DNA of 64,000 bases from Bacteroidota bacterium (GCA_013298545.1 JAAFIA010000001.1:62001-126000); one strand, 5' to 3'. Counted from the stretch's first letter, positions 35,072 through 43,267 are shown. The notes: a model not told the origin generated them from the sequence alone. Made by a program: numbers and translations.

Positions 35072-36127
35072 ATGCGCCTCGCCAAACACCTTTTAACGAC
35101 ACTGCTGCTTGGCGGCTTTCTATGTCTTTTTTCGGCTTGTCAAAAACAAGTTAAGCCCAACACAAGTGTTACATATACTGCAATTGAACTTGGTCGCGTG
35201 GTTTCGGAAATAGACAGCAGCATTTGGGTTGTGTTTCAAGACAAGCAAAACCGGTATTGGTTTGGTAGCAATGGAAAAGGCGTGTATTGCTACGATGGAA
35301 AAAACATAAAACAATTGACCACGAAAGAGGGTTTATGCAGCAACCAGATTCGGGGAATTCAAGAAGACGAGTCGGGGCATATTTATTTCGATACGCCTGC
35401 TGGTGTTTCAAAATTTGATGGCGAAAAATTTACTTCGTTAATTCCTGTTCGAGGCACAGCCAACCAATGGCGATTGCAACCGCATGATTTATGGTTCAGG
35501 TACAATGCTGGTTTGAATGGTGCTAGTCGATATGATGGCGATACGTTGTATCTATTGGCGTTTTCCGCAATCAGCGCAAAGGGTTTCTCTTCGGAAGCTG
35601 CGGTGTATAGTATTTATAAAGACCCACAAGGGTATATTTGGTTTGGAACATTGGGGGCTGGTGTGTGTCGGTTTGATGGTAGAGGCTTACAGTGGATTGA
35701 AGAAGAGGAATTGGCTCCGCTTGCAGATGGACGAGCTCCGGCCATTCGTTCCATCATCGAAGATCAAGAGGGCTATTTTTGGTTCAGCAATTTGCTCTAC
35801 CAATACAATATCTTGAATACGGTTCACAAAACAATTGGCTACGAACGGGTAAAGAGAATCGACTTAACGCAACAAGAAGAAAAAATGGAACTTCCATACT
35901 ATACTTCAGCCGTATTGGACCATCACACTATTTGGATGACCAATTATACCGAAGGTGTTTGGAAATACGACGGCAAGCGTTTAACGAACTACCGCATCAA
36001 CGATGGCGAAAAAGTGGTGTTGACGATGTTTGTCTTTAAAGACAATAAAGGTTCTATCTGGCTAGGAACAGACAATGCGGGAGTTTATACATTTAATGGT
36101 GTGGCATTTGAAAAGTTTAAACCTTAA
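35072..36127 (+). CDS. Propeller-repeat lipoprotein
   Basis: 351 residues from the ATG at 35072. The open frame reaches a TTG 31 codons earlier, but the ATG directly precedes a lipoprotein signal (LLTTLLLGGFLCLFSACQ, acyl Cys23). The rest is a two-component-regulator-type propeller with repeats such as YWFGSNGKGVYCYDGKNI, GYIWFGTLGAGVCRFDG and SIWLGTDNAGVYTFNG. There is no output domain. It is related to the propellers at 1.3-2.6 and 6.5-9.7 kb but is membrane-anchored. It could be a free sensor module or binding protein. Confidence 0.85.
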   Translation: MRLAKHLLTTLLLGGFLCLFSACQKQVKPNTSVTYTAIELGRVVSEIDSSIWVVFQDKQNRYWFGSNGKGVYCYDGKNIKQLTTKEGLCSNQIRGIQEDESGHIYFDTPAGVSKFDGEKFTSLIPVRGTANQWRLQPHDLWFRYNAGLNGASRYDGDTLYLLAFSAISAKGFSSEAAVYSIYKDPQGYIWFGTLGAGVCRFDGRGLQWIEEEELAPLADGRAPAIRSIIEDQEGYFWFSNLLYQYNILNTVHKTIGYERVKRIDLTQQEEKMELPYYTSAVLDHHTIWMTNYTEGVWKYDGKRLTNYRINDGEKVVLTMFVFKDNKGSIWLGTDNAGVYTFNGVAFEKFKP

Positions 36128-36154
36128 TTGCAAAGAATTATCATTCGTAAAATC

Positions 36155-36703
36155 ATGACACCTGAAAACACATCGGCAATTCAAAATCTAGTGCATTCAG
36201 ATCTAAAAACGGCGAACGTTTTTGTCTATGACAAGTGTGGCTTTGACTTCACTCGTCTTGTTTGGGATGCCGAAAGTATTGCTTATGGTGCTTGTTCTTT
36301 TGTGCTTAACGGAAAAAATATCCAACACCGTATTTCTAAAATAACACCAACAAAAACGGGTCAGTTTGTAACCATTTGGAAAAGGAATAAGGCCGGAATA
36401 ACGGCTCCTTTTGAGGATTCGGACAACATCGATTTTATACTCATCACATCAAAATGTGGTGATGCGTTTGGACAATTTATTTTTCCAACCGCTGTTTTGA
36501 TTGACAAAGGAATCATAACGGCTAATGGCAAAGAAGGAAAACGTGGCATACGCGTTTATCCACCTTGGGATGTTGCCACGAGTAAACAAGCGGAGAAAAC
36601 ACAAGACTGGCAGACACGTTATTTTTTAACTATTAAAGACGATGGTACAACGGATATTGAATTAGCGAAAAAATTATTTGCTCATTGCAACAAAGTTGGA
36701 TAG
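36155..36703 (+). CDS. MepB family protein
   Basis: 182 residues from the ATG at 36155; a TTG nine codons upstream overlaps nothing useful. Matches the MepB family (named from the Staphylococcus mepRAB locus): FTRLVWDAESIAYGACSFVL, RISKITPTKTGQFVTIWKR, FGQFIFPTAVLIDKGI and GKRGIRVYPPWD. The biochemical role is not established. No MepA-type pump or MepR regulator is adjacent. Confidence 0.85.
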   Translation: MTPENTSAIQNLVHSDLKTANVFVYDKCGFDFTRLVWDAESIAYGACSFVLNGKNIQHRISKITPTKTGQFVTIWKRNKAGITAPFEDSDNIDFILITSKCGDAFGQFIFPTAVLIDKGIITANGKEGKRGIRVYPPWDVATSKQAEKTQDWQTRYFLTIKDDGTTDIELAKKLFAHCNKVG

Positions 36704-36731
36704 CAACGAAAATATAGTAATTCTTAAAAAC

Positions 36732-36782
36732 TACTTCCTCCCCTTCTGCGCCGATACCTGATACTCGCGTGGTGTTTTATTC
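36732..36782. repeat. 51-bp direct repeat, left copy (att-like)
   Basis: Identical over 51 bases to 38078-38128, the 3' end of the araC-family gene. Similarity continues 14 bases further left with four mismatches (36718-36731 against 38064-38077). Read on the minus strand the copy still encodes the gene's final residues (YQVSAQKGRK) and a stop codon, here TAG instead of TAA. Confidence 0.95.
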
Positions 36783-36786
36783 GGTT

Positions 36787-37467
36787 TTACTGCACGAATT
36801 TTTTCATTGCCTCCAGAATTAAATAGCTAGCCGGAGGAGATGCTCTTTCAACATGTCCGTCAATCCATTCAAAGTGGTTCGGATTGTTTAATACATTTTG
36901 AAATTCGATGCGTAAATAGTTTCTGAGATTCTCATTCGTATTATTCATTTCATCCCAAATAGACGCCCTATTTTCTAGGGTATAAATGATGTCTTCAAAG
37001 TCCGAGCTTGTTCGGCCATCATTTTTGCCGCGACCTTTGAATGCTTCAAATTTTGTTGCAATAAAAAAAGGAGCACTCAATATTTTTACTTTACACCCTT
37101 CATCAATTATATAATCAATGGCTTGGTTAAAGCCTTCTGGATACCATGTATTGCTGAACCCAATTGAGATATCGTTTGTTGGCATGATGTCAACAACAAT
37201 TCCATTTATCTTATATCGACAAACTACACCAGATTCAATATCATGTGAAAAACCAATGCCTCTTAATTTTTCTTCCAAATCGACCCTGTTTTGATAGTTT
37301 AATATTTCTATTAAAACATCGACATCATCAGTAGGTCTCACTTCAAACACCTGCCTATCGGGATAAAGCGATATCGTTGCACCTCCAACAAAAACAACTT
37401 TTTCTTTTAGATTGTCAAGGGCATTTGCTACAGCCTTTATCCTAACAATATTAATGCGATGGCTCAT
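36787..37467 (-). CDS. AbiEii/AbiGii-like nucleotidyltransferase (putative toxin)
   Basis: 226 residues. The nucleotidyltransferase signature is present: VVFVGGATISLYP, then RPTDDVDVLIEI with the two metal-binding aspartates, a third acidic strand (IVVDIMPTND), and later DFEDIIYTLENR. The AbiEii/DUF1814 group acts as the toxic part of type IV-like abortive infection modules, modifying RNA with nucleotides. It starts directly at the stop of the upstream winged-helix gene, so the pair is cotranscribed. The whole pair lies between the 51-bp direct repeats. A conventional nucleotidyltransferase role is possible. Confidence 0.78.
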   Translation of the reverse strand: MSHRINIVRIKAVANALDNLKEKVVFVGGATISLYPDRQVFEVRPTDDVDVLIEILNYQNRVDLEEKLRGIGFSHDIESGVVCRYKINGIVVDIMPTNDISIGFSNTWYPEGFNQAIDYIIDEGCKVKILSAPFFIATKFEAFKGRGKNDGRTSSDFEDIIYTLENRASIWDEMNNTNENLRNYLRIEFQNVLNNPNHFEWIDGHVERASPPASYLILEAMKKFVQ

Positions 37468-37977
37468 CTACACTGTTTTTTTCAATTCGGCAACAGCATA
37501 TTTAACCTCTCTCACTTTCCCTACACGAATAACATCCACTAGCGCAAGCAATTTGTAATACTCTTTGTCTTCGGCAACACTTTCAGGCTGTTTTGGATAA
37601 AAAGGCTCTATCATTTGTCCCATAACATCACCTTTATTATCTGGCCAAACATAGTTCATTTCACTCATAAATTTATTTTTCATAAGCGGATGAGAATGAG
37701 CTGTAGGAATACCTCTTACTATTGCCCCTGGTTGCTGCGGGAAAACATAACGAACACCGTGCTCTAAAAATTCCAACAAGTTTTGTCGATTAACTTTTTT
37801 CTTTTTGTAATCAATAAGATTTGCAATTCGGCTTCTGTTTAAAGACTCCGAAATTTCTGAAAGGCTTATGCATAACGAGTTTGACAATCCTAATAATTGC
37901 CAATTTTGCCCTTCTAATGCAATAATTTTGATTAGAATAGCAATGTCTTGTGGCCGCATGCCATTGTGTTTTCGCAT
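37468..37977 (-). CDS. Winged-helix antitoxin/repressor-like protein
   Basis: 169 residues from the ATG at 37977; the longer frame would need a TTG two codons earlier. The N-terminal ~60 residues look like a helix-turn-helix (RPQDIAILIKIIAL, SLSEISESLNRSRIANLIDY). The remainder is an extended C-terminal part with PQQPGAIVRGIPTAHSHPLM. It precedes the nucleotidyltransferase with no gap, the usual antitoxin-first order, and a perfect inverted repeat covers its promoter, so I infer an autorepressing antitoxin. No exact family recognised. Confidence 0.7.
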   Translation of the reverse strand: MRKHNGMRPQDIAILIKIIALEGQNWQLLGLSNSLCISLSEISESLNRSRIANLIDYKKKKVNRQNLLEFLEHGVRYVFPQQPGAIVRGIPTAHSHPLMKNKFMSEMNYVWPDNKGDVMGQMIEPFYPKQPESVAEDKEYYKLLALVDVIRVGKVREVKYAVAELKKTV

Positions 37978-37980
37978 ATG

Positions 37981-37988
37981 CAAATATA
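37981..37988 (-). promoter_or_regulatory. -7 box of the toxin-antitoxin-like operon
   Basis: TATATTTG on the minus strand, 3 bases upstream of the ATG. A TTTG at 38006-38009 on the same strand, 17 bases further upstream, could be the -33 element and falls inside the palindrome. Confidence 0.6.
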
Positions 37989-38029
37989 ATTATTTTCGCA
38001 TTTCGCAAATTGCGAAATGCGAAAATAAT
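37989..38029. promoter_or_regulatory. 20-bp perfect inverted repeat, likely operator
   Basis: Left arm ATTATTTTCGCATTTCGCAA (37989-38008), one central base, right arm its exact complement (38010-38029). Within it the unit TTTCGCA occurs twice per arm, and TTTTCGCAT occurs again overlapping the ATG (37969-37977). It covers the spacer and -33 region of the promoter, as expected of an autorepressor site. Confidence 0.8.
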
Positions 38030-38076
38030 GGCATGCTAGCATAGCTATCAATCAAAAACACCCTAATTTTTAGCAA

Positions 38077-38958
38077 TTACTTCCTCCCCTTCTGCGCCGA
38101 TACCTGATACTCGCGTGGTGTTTTATTCATCACTTTCCGAAATACGCGGTTGAAGTGCGAGACGTTTCCAAAACCACACTCGTACGCAATTTCCGACACC
38201 ATCACATCGGTTCCGGTTTTTAGGCGGCGGCAGGCTTGTTCTACGCGCACTTCGTTGAGAAAGGTAATGTAGGTTTTATGCGTGTGTTTTTTGAAGAACC
38301 GGCAAAACGCTTCAGGCGTCATGTGTACAATTTCGGCAGCATCGCCAACTGTTACTTCCTTATTGAAATTTTTTAGCGTGTAATCGAAAATTGCGTGCAT
38401 GCGCGTTCCTTCGCGTTCGGTAAGGTCGCTTCCTACTTCGCCGTCAGATAACGGTTGGTGGCTGCTGTGGTGCAAAACCAAATCGATCAATTGTAAGAAA
38501 GCCGTGAGGCGTTGCAAGCCTTGCAATACACGCACACGCAAAAACGCTTCCGTAACCGCCACATAATCTTTCGGTTCAATGCGATATCCGCGTGAAGAGC
38601 GTTGAGCAAACTGTTTCAACTCGTGCAATTCTGGAATATTTCCCAAACTCGATGGCACTTCCGAAACATCAAAAAACACAGAAATCGATTGCGCCTTGAG
38701 CCATGTTTTCTTTTGAAAATAAATGGGATCGCAGCGAAATACATGCGGTTGATTTTGGCCAAGCCAATAAATTTCGCCCGAAGAAAAATGTCCCGTATAA
38801 TTTCCCGCCAAAAGTGTTCCTTCTCCTTTCAGAATCCATGTGAGTTGCACTTCGGGGTGTTGATGGAGGTAATCGTAAAAATGCGACTGAATATCTTCCT
38901 CCACGATCACAGAGTTTTCTCTGAGAACCGGAATTTTGAAGGGTAATATCTTAGTCAT
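38077..38958 (-). CDS. AraC-family transcriptional regulator
   Basis: 293 residues. N-terminal cupin-like sensing domain (EVQLTWILKGEGTLLAGNYT, with a histidine in WLGQNQPHVFRC), C-terminal double helix-turn-helix (VTVGDAAEIVHMTPEAFCRF, VSEIAYECGFGNVSHFNRVF). The signal is unknown. Its last 17 codons are duplicated 1.3 kb downstream, on the far side of the toxin-antitoxin-like pair. Confidence 0.93.
   Translation of the reverse strand: MTKILPFKIPVLRENSVIVEEDIQSHFYDYLHQHPEVQLTWILKGEGTLLAGNYTGHFSSGEIYWLGQNQPHVFRCDPIYFQKKTWLKAQSISVFFDVSEVPSSLGNIPELHELKQFAQRSSRGYRIEPKDYVAVTEAFLRVRVLQGLQRLTAFLQLIDLVLHHSSHQPLSDGEVGSDLTEREGTRMHAIFDYTLKNFNKEVTVGDAAEIVHMTPEAFCRFFKKHTHKTYITFLNEVRVEQACRRLKTGTDVMVSEIAYECGFGNVSHFNRVFRKVMNKTPREYQVSAQKGRK
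38078..38128. repeat. 51-bp direct repeat, right copy (att-like, within araC 3' end)
   Basis: Last codons of the araC-family gene, identical to 36732-36782. Together the copies bracket 1295 bases holding the winged-helix/nucleotidyltransferase pair and nothing else. Confidence 0.95.
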
Positions 38959-39083
38959 GATTGGGTTAATAGGCTAGTTATGTAGTGCGATATTAATAAA
39001 AAAAGGTCAATCTTGGATGGCAAGAGGTCAATTTCTGCAAACCAATAGCTAAAATTTGATTAGCCAACCAACCGATATGCTTC

Positions 39084-39224
39084 TACATTTGTTGCGGTTG
39101 CCGTTGCGTTGTCCTCGTTCTTTCTAAAATTGCAACCACCAGCGGAAACACATTTGGTTTCACTCACGATGTTCCGCTCAACACATCAGCACAAAAGGCC
39201 GGGATTAGCGTTCCGGCCTTTTTG
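39084..39224 (+). ncRNA. Candidate small RNA transcription unit
   Basis: A -7 match TACATTTG (39084-39091) with a possible -33 TTTG at 39055 (spacing 25, longer than usual). About 100 bases later there is a terminator: AAAAGGCCGG / CCGGCCTTTT with a 10-base loop, then TTTTTGTTTTG (39193-39230). Between them an AGCGGAA..TTCCGCT stem forms. The unit has no convincing ORF and points opposite to both neighbours. The hairpin could equally serve only the histidine kinase on the minus strand. Confidence 0.4.
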
Positions 39225-39243
39225 TTTTGTAGGCTTTAGCCGA

Positions 39244-40746
39244 TCATTTTTTCAACACAATCCGAAACGTCGTGCCTTTTCCAAGTTCAGATCGCTTAAC
39301 GAAAATTTTCCCTTTGTGATATTGCTCCACAATGCGTTTGCATAGCGATAAGCCCAAACCCCAACCGCGCTTCTTTGTCGTAAATCCTGGCTCAAAAATG
39401 GTCTTGTATTTCGATTTGGGCATGCCTTTTCCCGTATCCGTAATATCAATATAAACAAACTGCATTTGATCTGTTGCCTCAATATCAATGCGACCCTGAC
39501 CGTCCATAGCATCTACGGCATTGCGGCAAAGATTTTCGATGACCCATGCAAAAAGCGGAACATTGAGCGGTACCGTCATGTTGCGTTCTGTTTTTACGGC
39601 AAATGTTACACTCTTGGGCGATCGGGAGCGGATGTAATCGACGGCTTGCTCTAGGGCTTCTTCCAAATTTTCGGATTGCATTTTGGGTTGCGATCCAATT
39701 TTCGAGAACCGTTCAGTAATCATTTCCAAACGCTTGAGATCTTTCCCAATTTCGTCTGTCATTTCGGGATCAACACCTTTGAGTTTGAGCAATTCTTGCC
39801 ACGCAATGAGCGAAGAAAGCGGCGTTCCGAGTTGGTGCGCGGTTTCTTTGGCCATACCTACCCAAACATGATCTTGTTCGGCTTTGCGCGAAGTGCTAAA
39901 CATTAAATACGCAATGAGCAAAAACATGCCGACAACCACAATTTGTCCGACTGGAAAATAACGCAACTGCTTCAACTGCGGCGATTCCATGTAATAAATC
40001 AAATTCTTTTTGCCATTGCCGAGCGAAACCGTAATCGTATCGCCATATTGCCGCAATTCTTTGAGCGCTTCTTGCAAGTACGCTAACGAATCTTGCTTGA
40101 TCAAAACCGTATCGAGGTTTCCGTAGGCCAGAATTTTTGTTGACGTAGAATCGGTGTAGATGGCCGGTGCGGAGGCCGGATTGGCCGCAACCTCTTTGAT
40201 AAACGAGCGTTCGTTGTTTTCAAACGATTGTCGTATTTCGGTAAACACTTCAGAATCTTTGTAAAACAAATACTGAAAACGACCGCCGCCTACGTCAATC
40301 GGAATGCTGTCGTGCTGCGCGCGCATGAGCACTAGCTGCTCCTGAATGTAAACCGTATCGCGCAGGCGTGTAGAATCTAAATTGCGCGCATACACAAATC
40401 GCCCACGATCATCGCGAAGCATTACGGGAACAGTTTCGTTTCCTTTAATGACTTCAAAGGCAAAACTATAATCGCTTAAATCTTTTGAAAGTTGGCGGTT
40501 TGCTTCGGCCCAAAGCTCTACTTTTTTGCGTTCTTCGCGCGCAATTTTTGAATACAAGGTGTTGGTTACTTCAACCAAAACAGCTTTGCGGCGCACGGCC
40601 TCGGCCCAAAGTTCAACATTGCGTTTTTCGCTTGTCGATATTTTTTTGACCAGTCTCCCCGAAAACCAGAGCGATATGCCCACAATGATTGCCGCTGCAA
40701 GCAGAAGCAGAAGTTTCCATTGTTGTTTGCGGGAATAGATGTTCAC
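39244..40746 (-). CDS. Sensor histidine kinase
   Basis: 500 residues from a GTG at 40746. The longer frame begins with a TTG that lies within the -7 box, so it cannot be transcribed from that promoter. Positions below use the 507-residue frame. Membrane helices at about 17-37 and 272-292 enclose a periplasmic region of ~230 residues. The H-box is AKETAHQLGTPLSSL with phospho-acceptor His311, the N-box has Asn412 in IENLCRNAVDAMDG, and G-boxes DTGKGMP and GWGLGLSL follow. The periplasmic part has no recognised sensor fold. No response regulator is adjacent, so it is an orphan kinase here. Confidence 0.9.
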   Translation of the reverse strand: MNIYSRKQQWKLLLLLAAAIIVGISLWFSGRLVKKISTSEKRNVELWAEAVRRKAVLVEVTNTLYSKIAREERKKVELWAEANRQLSKDLSDYSFAFEVIKGNETVPVMLRDDRGRFVYARNLDSTRLRDTVYIQEQLVLMRAQHDSIPIDVGGGRFQYLFYKDSEVFTEIRQSFENNERSFIKEVAANPASAPAIYTDSTSTKILAYGNLDTVLIKQDSLAYLQEALKELRQYGDTITVSLGNGKKNLIYYMESPQLKQLRYFPVGQIVVVGMFLLIAYLMFSTSRKAEQDHVWVGMAKETAHQLGTPLSSLIAWQELLKLKGVDPEMTDEIGKDLKRLEMITERFSKIGSQPKMQSENLEEALEQAVDYIRSRSPKSVTFAVKTERNMTVPLNVPLFAWVIENLCRNAVDAMDGQGRIDIEATDQMQFVYIDITDTGKGMPKSKYKTIFEPGFTTKKRGWGLGLSLCKRIVEQYHKGKIFVKRSELGKGTTFRIVLKK

Positions 40747-40764
40747 GTTGCCGGGGATTGTTTT

Positions 40765-40772
40765 CAAAGGTA
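40765..40772 (-). promoter_or_regulatory. -7 box of the histidine kinase gene
   Basis: TACCTTTG on the minus strand. It overlaps the TTG of the longest open frame and sits 18 bases before the GTG, which decides the start. Confidence 0.55.
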
Positions 40773-40880
40773 ATTATTCTGTGGCAATGCGTGAGGGTGC
40801 TTTTTCCCACACCCACACTTGTTCACATCCCCCCGCTCGAAACTCCCCCGCACACAAATCAAAACTCTAAAAATCTTCGG

Positions 40881-40888
40881 TACTTTTG
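40881..40888 (+). promoter_or_regulatory. -7 box of the MORN-repeat gene
   Basis: TACTTTTG, 39 bases before the chosen ATG at 40928. Confidence 0.5.
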
Positions 40889-40927
40889 AGCATGAAATTT
40901 TTTGCGCAATCCTGCGTTTTCTATCGC

Positions 40928-42799
40928 ATGAAAATCTCCCCGCTTATTCTGCTCTTTTTGATTATCGGATTTGCTGCACCTGCACAAACCGGCAAAAAAC
41001 CAAAAAGCAAAAGCACAACCACCGCTGCTAAACGAACAACGGCTGGCAATCCCAAACCCGAGAAAAAAATCGAGTATTGGGATCAGGAAAAAAAGCACAA
41101 AAAAAGCGAAGAATTTTTGCTCAACGGCAAGCAGCACGGCAAATGCAGCTACTGGTATCAAAACGACAAACTCGCGCGTACAGGAAGTTTTATCGATGGG
41201 AAAGAAGATGGTTTCTGGATCTATTATTACGACGATGGCAAAAAGAAAGCCGAAGAATTTTATATCGAAGGAATAAAATTTGGCCGTGCCAAATACTGGT
41301 TCAAATCGGGACAACAAGCCATGATTTGTCGTTATGTTGGCAATGTGGCCGATAGCACTTGGGTTTCGTGGTACGAAAATGGTCAAATCAAAAGCAATGA
41401 AAACTTCAAAGCGGTTTTTGTCAATTTCCGCTGGGGCACCATCAAACAAGGGCAATTCCGCTACTGGCGCGAAAATGGAACACCTGAAAGCGATGGTTTT
41501 TTTGTCAATGATACCCTGCATGGCCCATACAGTTCTTGGCATCCGAATGGAAAAATGCGTGAAACGGGTGAGTTTACAAAAGGTAAAAAATCGGGCCGCT
41601 GGAAATACTTTTACGAAAACGGAAAACTTATTTCTGAAAACGAATACCGCGATGGACTTGAACTGATTTGGGAACTATACGCCGAAGACGGAAAACACCT
41701 CATTGCGAATGGAAACGGACGTTTGTTGCTCGTTTACGACAATGGCAAAAAAAATGCGGAAGGCAATTACCGCAACGGCTTACGCGATAGCACGTGGACA
41801 TTTTGGACACCAAACGGAACACTCGATTTTAAAGACGATTTTCGTGAGGGACGAAAAAACGGAAAATCCATTCATTGGTATGCCGATGGAACCATAAGCA
41901 TTGAAGGACAATACGAAAACGACCTGAAAACGGGCAATTGGACTTGGTACAAAACCAATGGAAAAATAGATATGTCGGGCGAGTTTTCAAACGATTTAAG
42001 AAATGGGCATTGGCTTTATTATTTCCCAGAACAAGACAAAATAGAAACAGACGGGTGGTTTAAAGACGATCTTGAAGATAGCTTGTGGACATATTGGTAC
42101 CCCAACGGACAGAAGTACAAAGAAGGTACGTTTGTAAAAGGCAAGAAAAATGGCGAATGGAAATTTTGGTTCGAGAATGGTCAACTTTTGCAAGAAGGCG
42201 TTTTTGTCAACAATAAAAATCATGGCCTTTGGACATCCTGGTACGACAATGGCGCCATCAAAGACCGCGGCACATTTGATTCGAGCTTGATGGTTGGCAA
42301 ATGGGAAGGTTGGTATTTCAACGGCCAACTCAATTATTCGGGCACCTACGGCGACAAAGGAAGAAAAGAAGGGGCTTGGAAATTTTATTGGAAAAATGGC
42401 AAGATGATGGAGCAAGGTTCGTTTAGGAACGGACTGCATGCTGGAAAATGGACGTATTGGAGCGAAGCGGGAATTTTAGATCGTACGGGGCATTACAAAT
42501 ACGATAAGCAGCATGGCAAATGGAAATACTATTACGAAACAGGTGGTTTGATGACGGAGCAATCGTATGATGTGGGCAAGTTGAAAGGCAAGAGCAAAAC
42601 GTATTACATGGATGGCAAACTAAAAGCTGTTGCCAGCTATAAAATCATTCGGCAAAAAGAGTTTATTGCCACAAAAACCAACGGTAAAAAAGTATATAAA
42701 ACGCGCAAAGTAAGCAAACCACATGGCAAATGGCTTTTCTATGCCCCGGACGGAAAAGTCCTGAGCAGCCTGCGCTATAAGAAAGGTGTAAAGCTTTAG
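40928..42799 (+). CDS. Exported MORN-variant repeat protein
   Basis: 623 residues from the ATG at 40928, immediately before a signal peptide (KISPLILLFLIIGFAAPAQ). An ATG twelve codons and a TTG fourteen codons upstream lie too close to the -7 box. After a Lys/Thr-rich linker there are roughly two dozen ~23-residue MORN-like repeats of the type G.W..Y..NG....EG.F..G...G.W (e.g. WKFWFENGQLLQEGVFVNNK). Databases often label such proteins YwqK-family antitoxin, which is only a repeat match. The role is probably binding at the envelope. The stop lies 3 bases from the convergent gene. Confidence 0.87.
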   Translation: MKISPLILLFLIIGFAAPAQTGKKPKSKSTTTAAKRTTAGNPKPEKKIEYWDQEKKHKKSEEFLLNGKQHGKCSYWYQNDKLARTGSFIDGKEDGFWIYYYDDGKKKAEEFYIEGIKFGRAKYWFKSGQQAMICRYVGNVADSTWVSWYENGQIKSNENFKAVFVNFRWGTIKQGQFRYWRENGTPESDGFFVNDTLHGPYSSWHPNGKMRETGEFTKGKKSGRWKYFYENGKLISENEYRDGLELIWELYAEDGKHLIANGNGRLLLVYDNGKKNAEGNYRNGLRDSTWTFWTPNGTLDFKDDFREGRKNGKSIHWYADGTISIEGQYENDLKTGNWTWYKTNGKIDMSGEFSNDLRNGHWLYYFPEQDKIETDGWFKDDLEDSLWTYWYPNGQKYKEGTFVKGKKNGEWKFWFENGQLLQEGVFVNNKNHGLWTSWYDNGAIKDRGTFDSSLMVGKWEGWYFNGQLNYSGTYGDKGRKEGAWKFYWKNGKMMEQGSFRNGLHAGKWTYWSEAGILDRTGHYKYDKQHGKWKYYYETGGLMTEQSYDVGKLKGKSKTYYMDGKLKAVASYKIIRQKEFIATKTNGKKVYKTRKVSKPHGKWLFYAPDGKVLSSLRYKKGVKL

Positions 42800-42802
42800 C
42801 CT

Positions 42803-43096
42803 TTACGATGTTTTCTTACGCAAGCGGCGGAAATGCGGGTCGTTGGGATGGTTGTAATGTGGCTTATGCACATTGTTTCCGGGAGTACTTGATTCTTCAT
42901 CTTTGTTTTTCCCAGATTGACCTACCGTAATGACCCAAGCGAAGAGAACTACGCCTATAATGAGGGCAACGTAAAGTAGGATTTCGCCCACAGAGATTCC
43001 TTCTGGTTTTCCTGCGGTTTGAGCCCAAGTAGGTGTACTGAGCATAAGGGTTGCGGCAATGAGCGCAATTCCTTTGGTGTTGTGTTTCGGCATCAT
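42803..43096 (-). CDS. Small membrane protein with signal peptide
   Basis: 97 residues from the ATG at 43096; an ATG at 43147 would add 17 residues and is possible. Signal-like helix (GIALIAATLMLSTPTWAQ), then one membrane segment (VGEILLYVALIIGVVLFAWV) and a polar C-terminus ending HFRRLRKKTS. No family recognised. It is divergent from rimP. Confidence 0.7.
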   Translation of the reverse strand: MMPKHNTKGIALIAATLMLSTPTWAQTAGKPEGISVGEILLYVALIIGVVLFAWVITVGQSGKNKDEESSTPGNNVHKPHYNHPNDPHFRRLRKKTS

Positions 43097-43193
43097 GACT
43101 ATGCGTGTTTGCGTTAGACAGGTTCGATGCCGTTCTTTTGTATTCATGAGGCCAAAAAAGAACGTCGTCGGAAGTATTATTGGTTTGGTCTAG

Positions 43194-43201
43194 CAAATAT
43201 A
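43194..43201 (-). promoter_or_regulatory. -7 box for the small membrane protein gene
   Basis: TATATTTG on the minus strand, about 98 bases before the chosen ATG and 47 before the alternative ATG. Confidence 0.4.
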
Positions 43202-43235
43202 CGTCTTTATCGACCAGAAAGTCAAGTAAAAAAGA

Positions 43236-43267
43236 TTTGGATTTATACTTATTCTATTGTACATTTG
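43236..43267 (+). promoter_or_regulatory. Promoter of rimP-nusA-infB
   Basis: TTTG (43236-43239), a 20-base spacer and TACATTTG (43260-43267): the clearest complete Bacteroidota promoter in the window. Transcription should start near 43273, about 55 bases before the rimP ATG. Confidence 0.8.

Noticed and set aside
39109-39345. 78-codon ORF across the candidate small RNA and the kinase 3' end
   Set aside because: Overlaps the kinase coding region on the opposite strand and crosses a terminator; shadow frame.
40928-42799. Calling the MORN-repeat protein a YwqK-type antitoxin
   Set aside because: That label rests on repeat similarity only; the protein has a signal peptide and no toxin partner.
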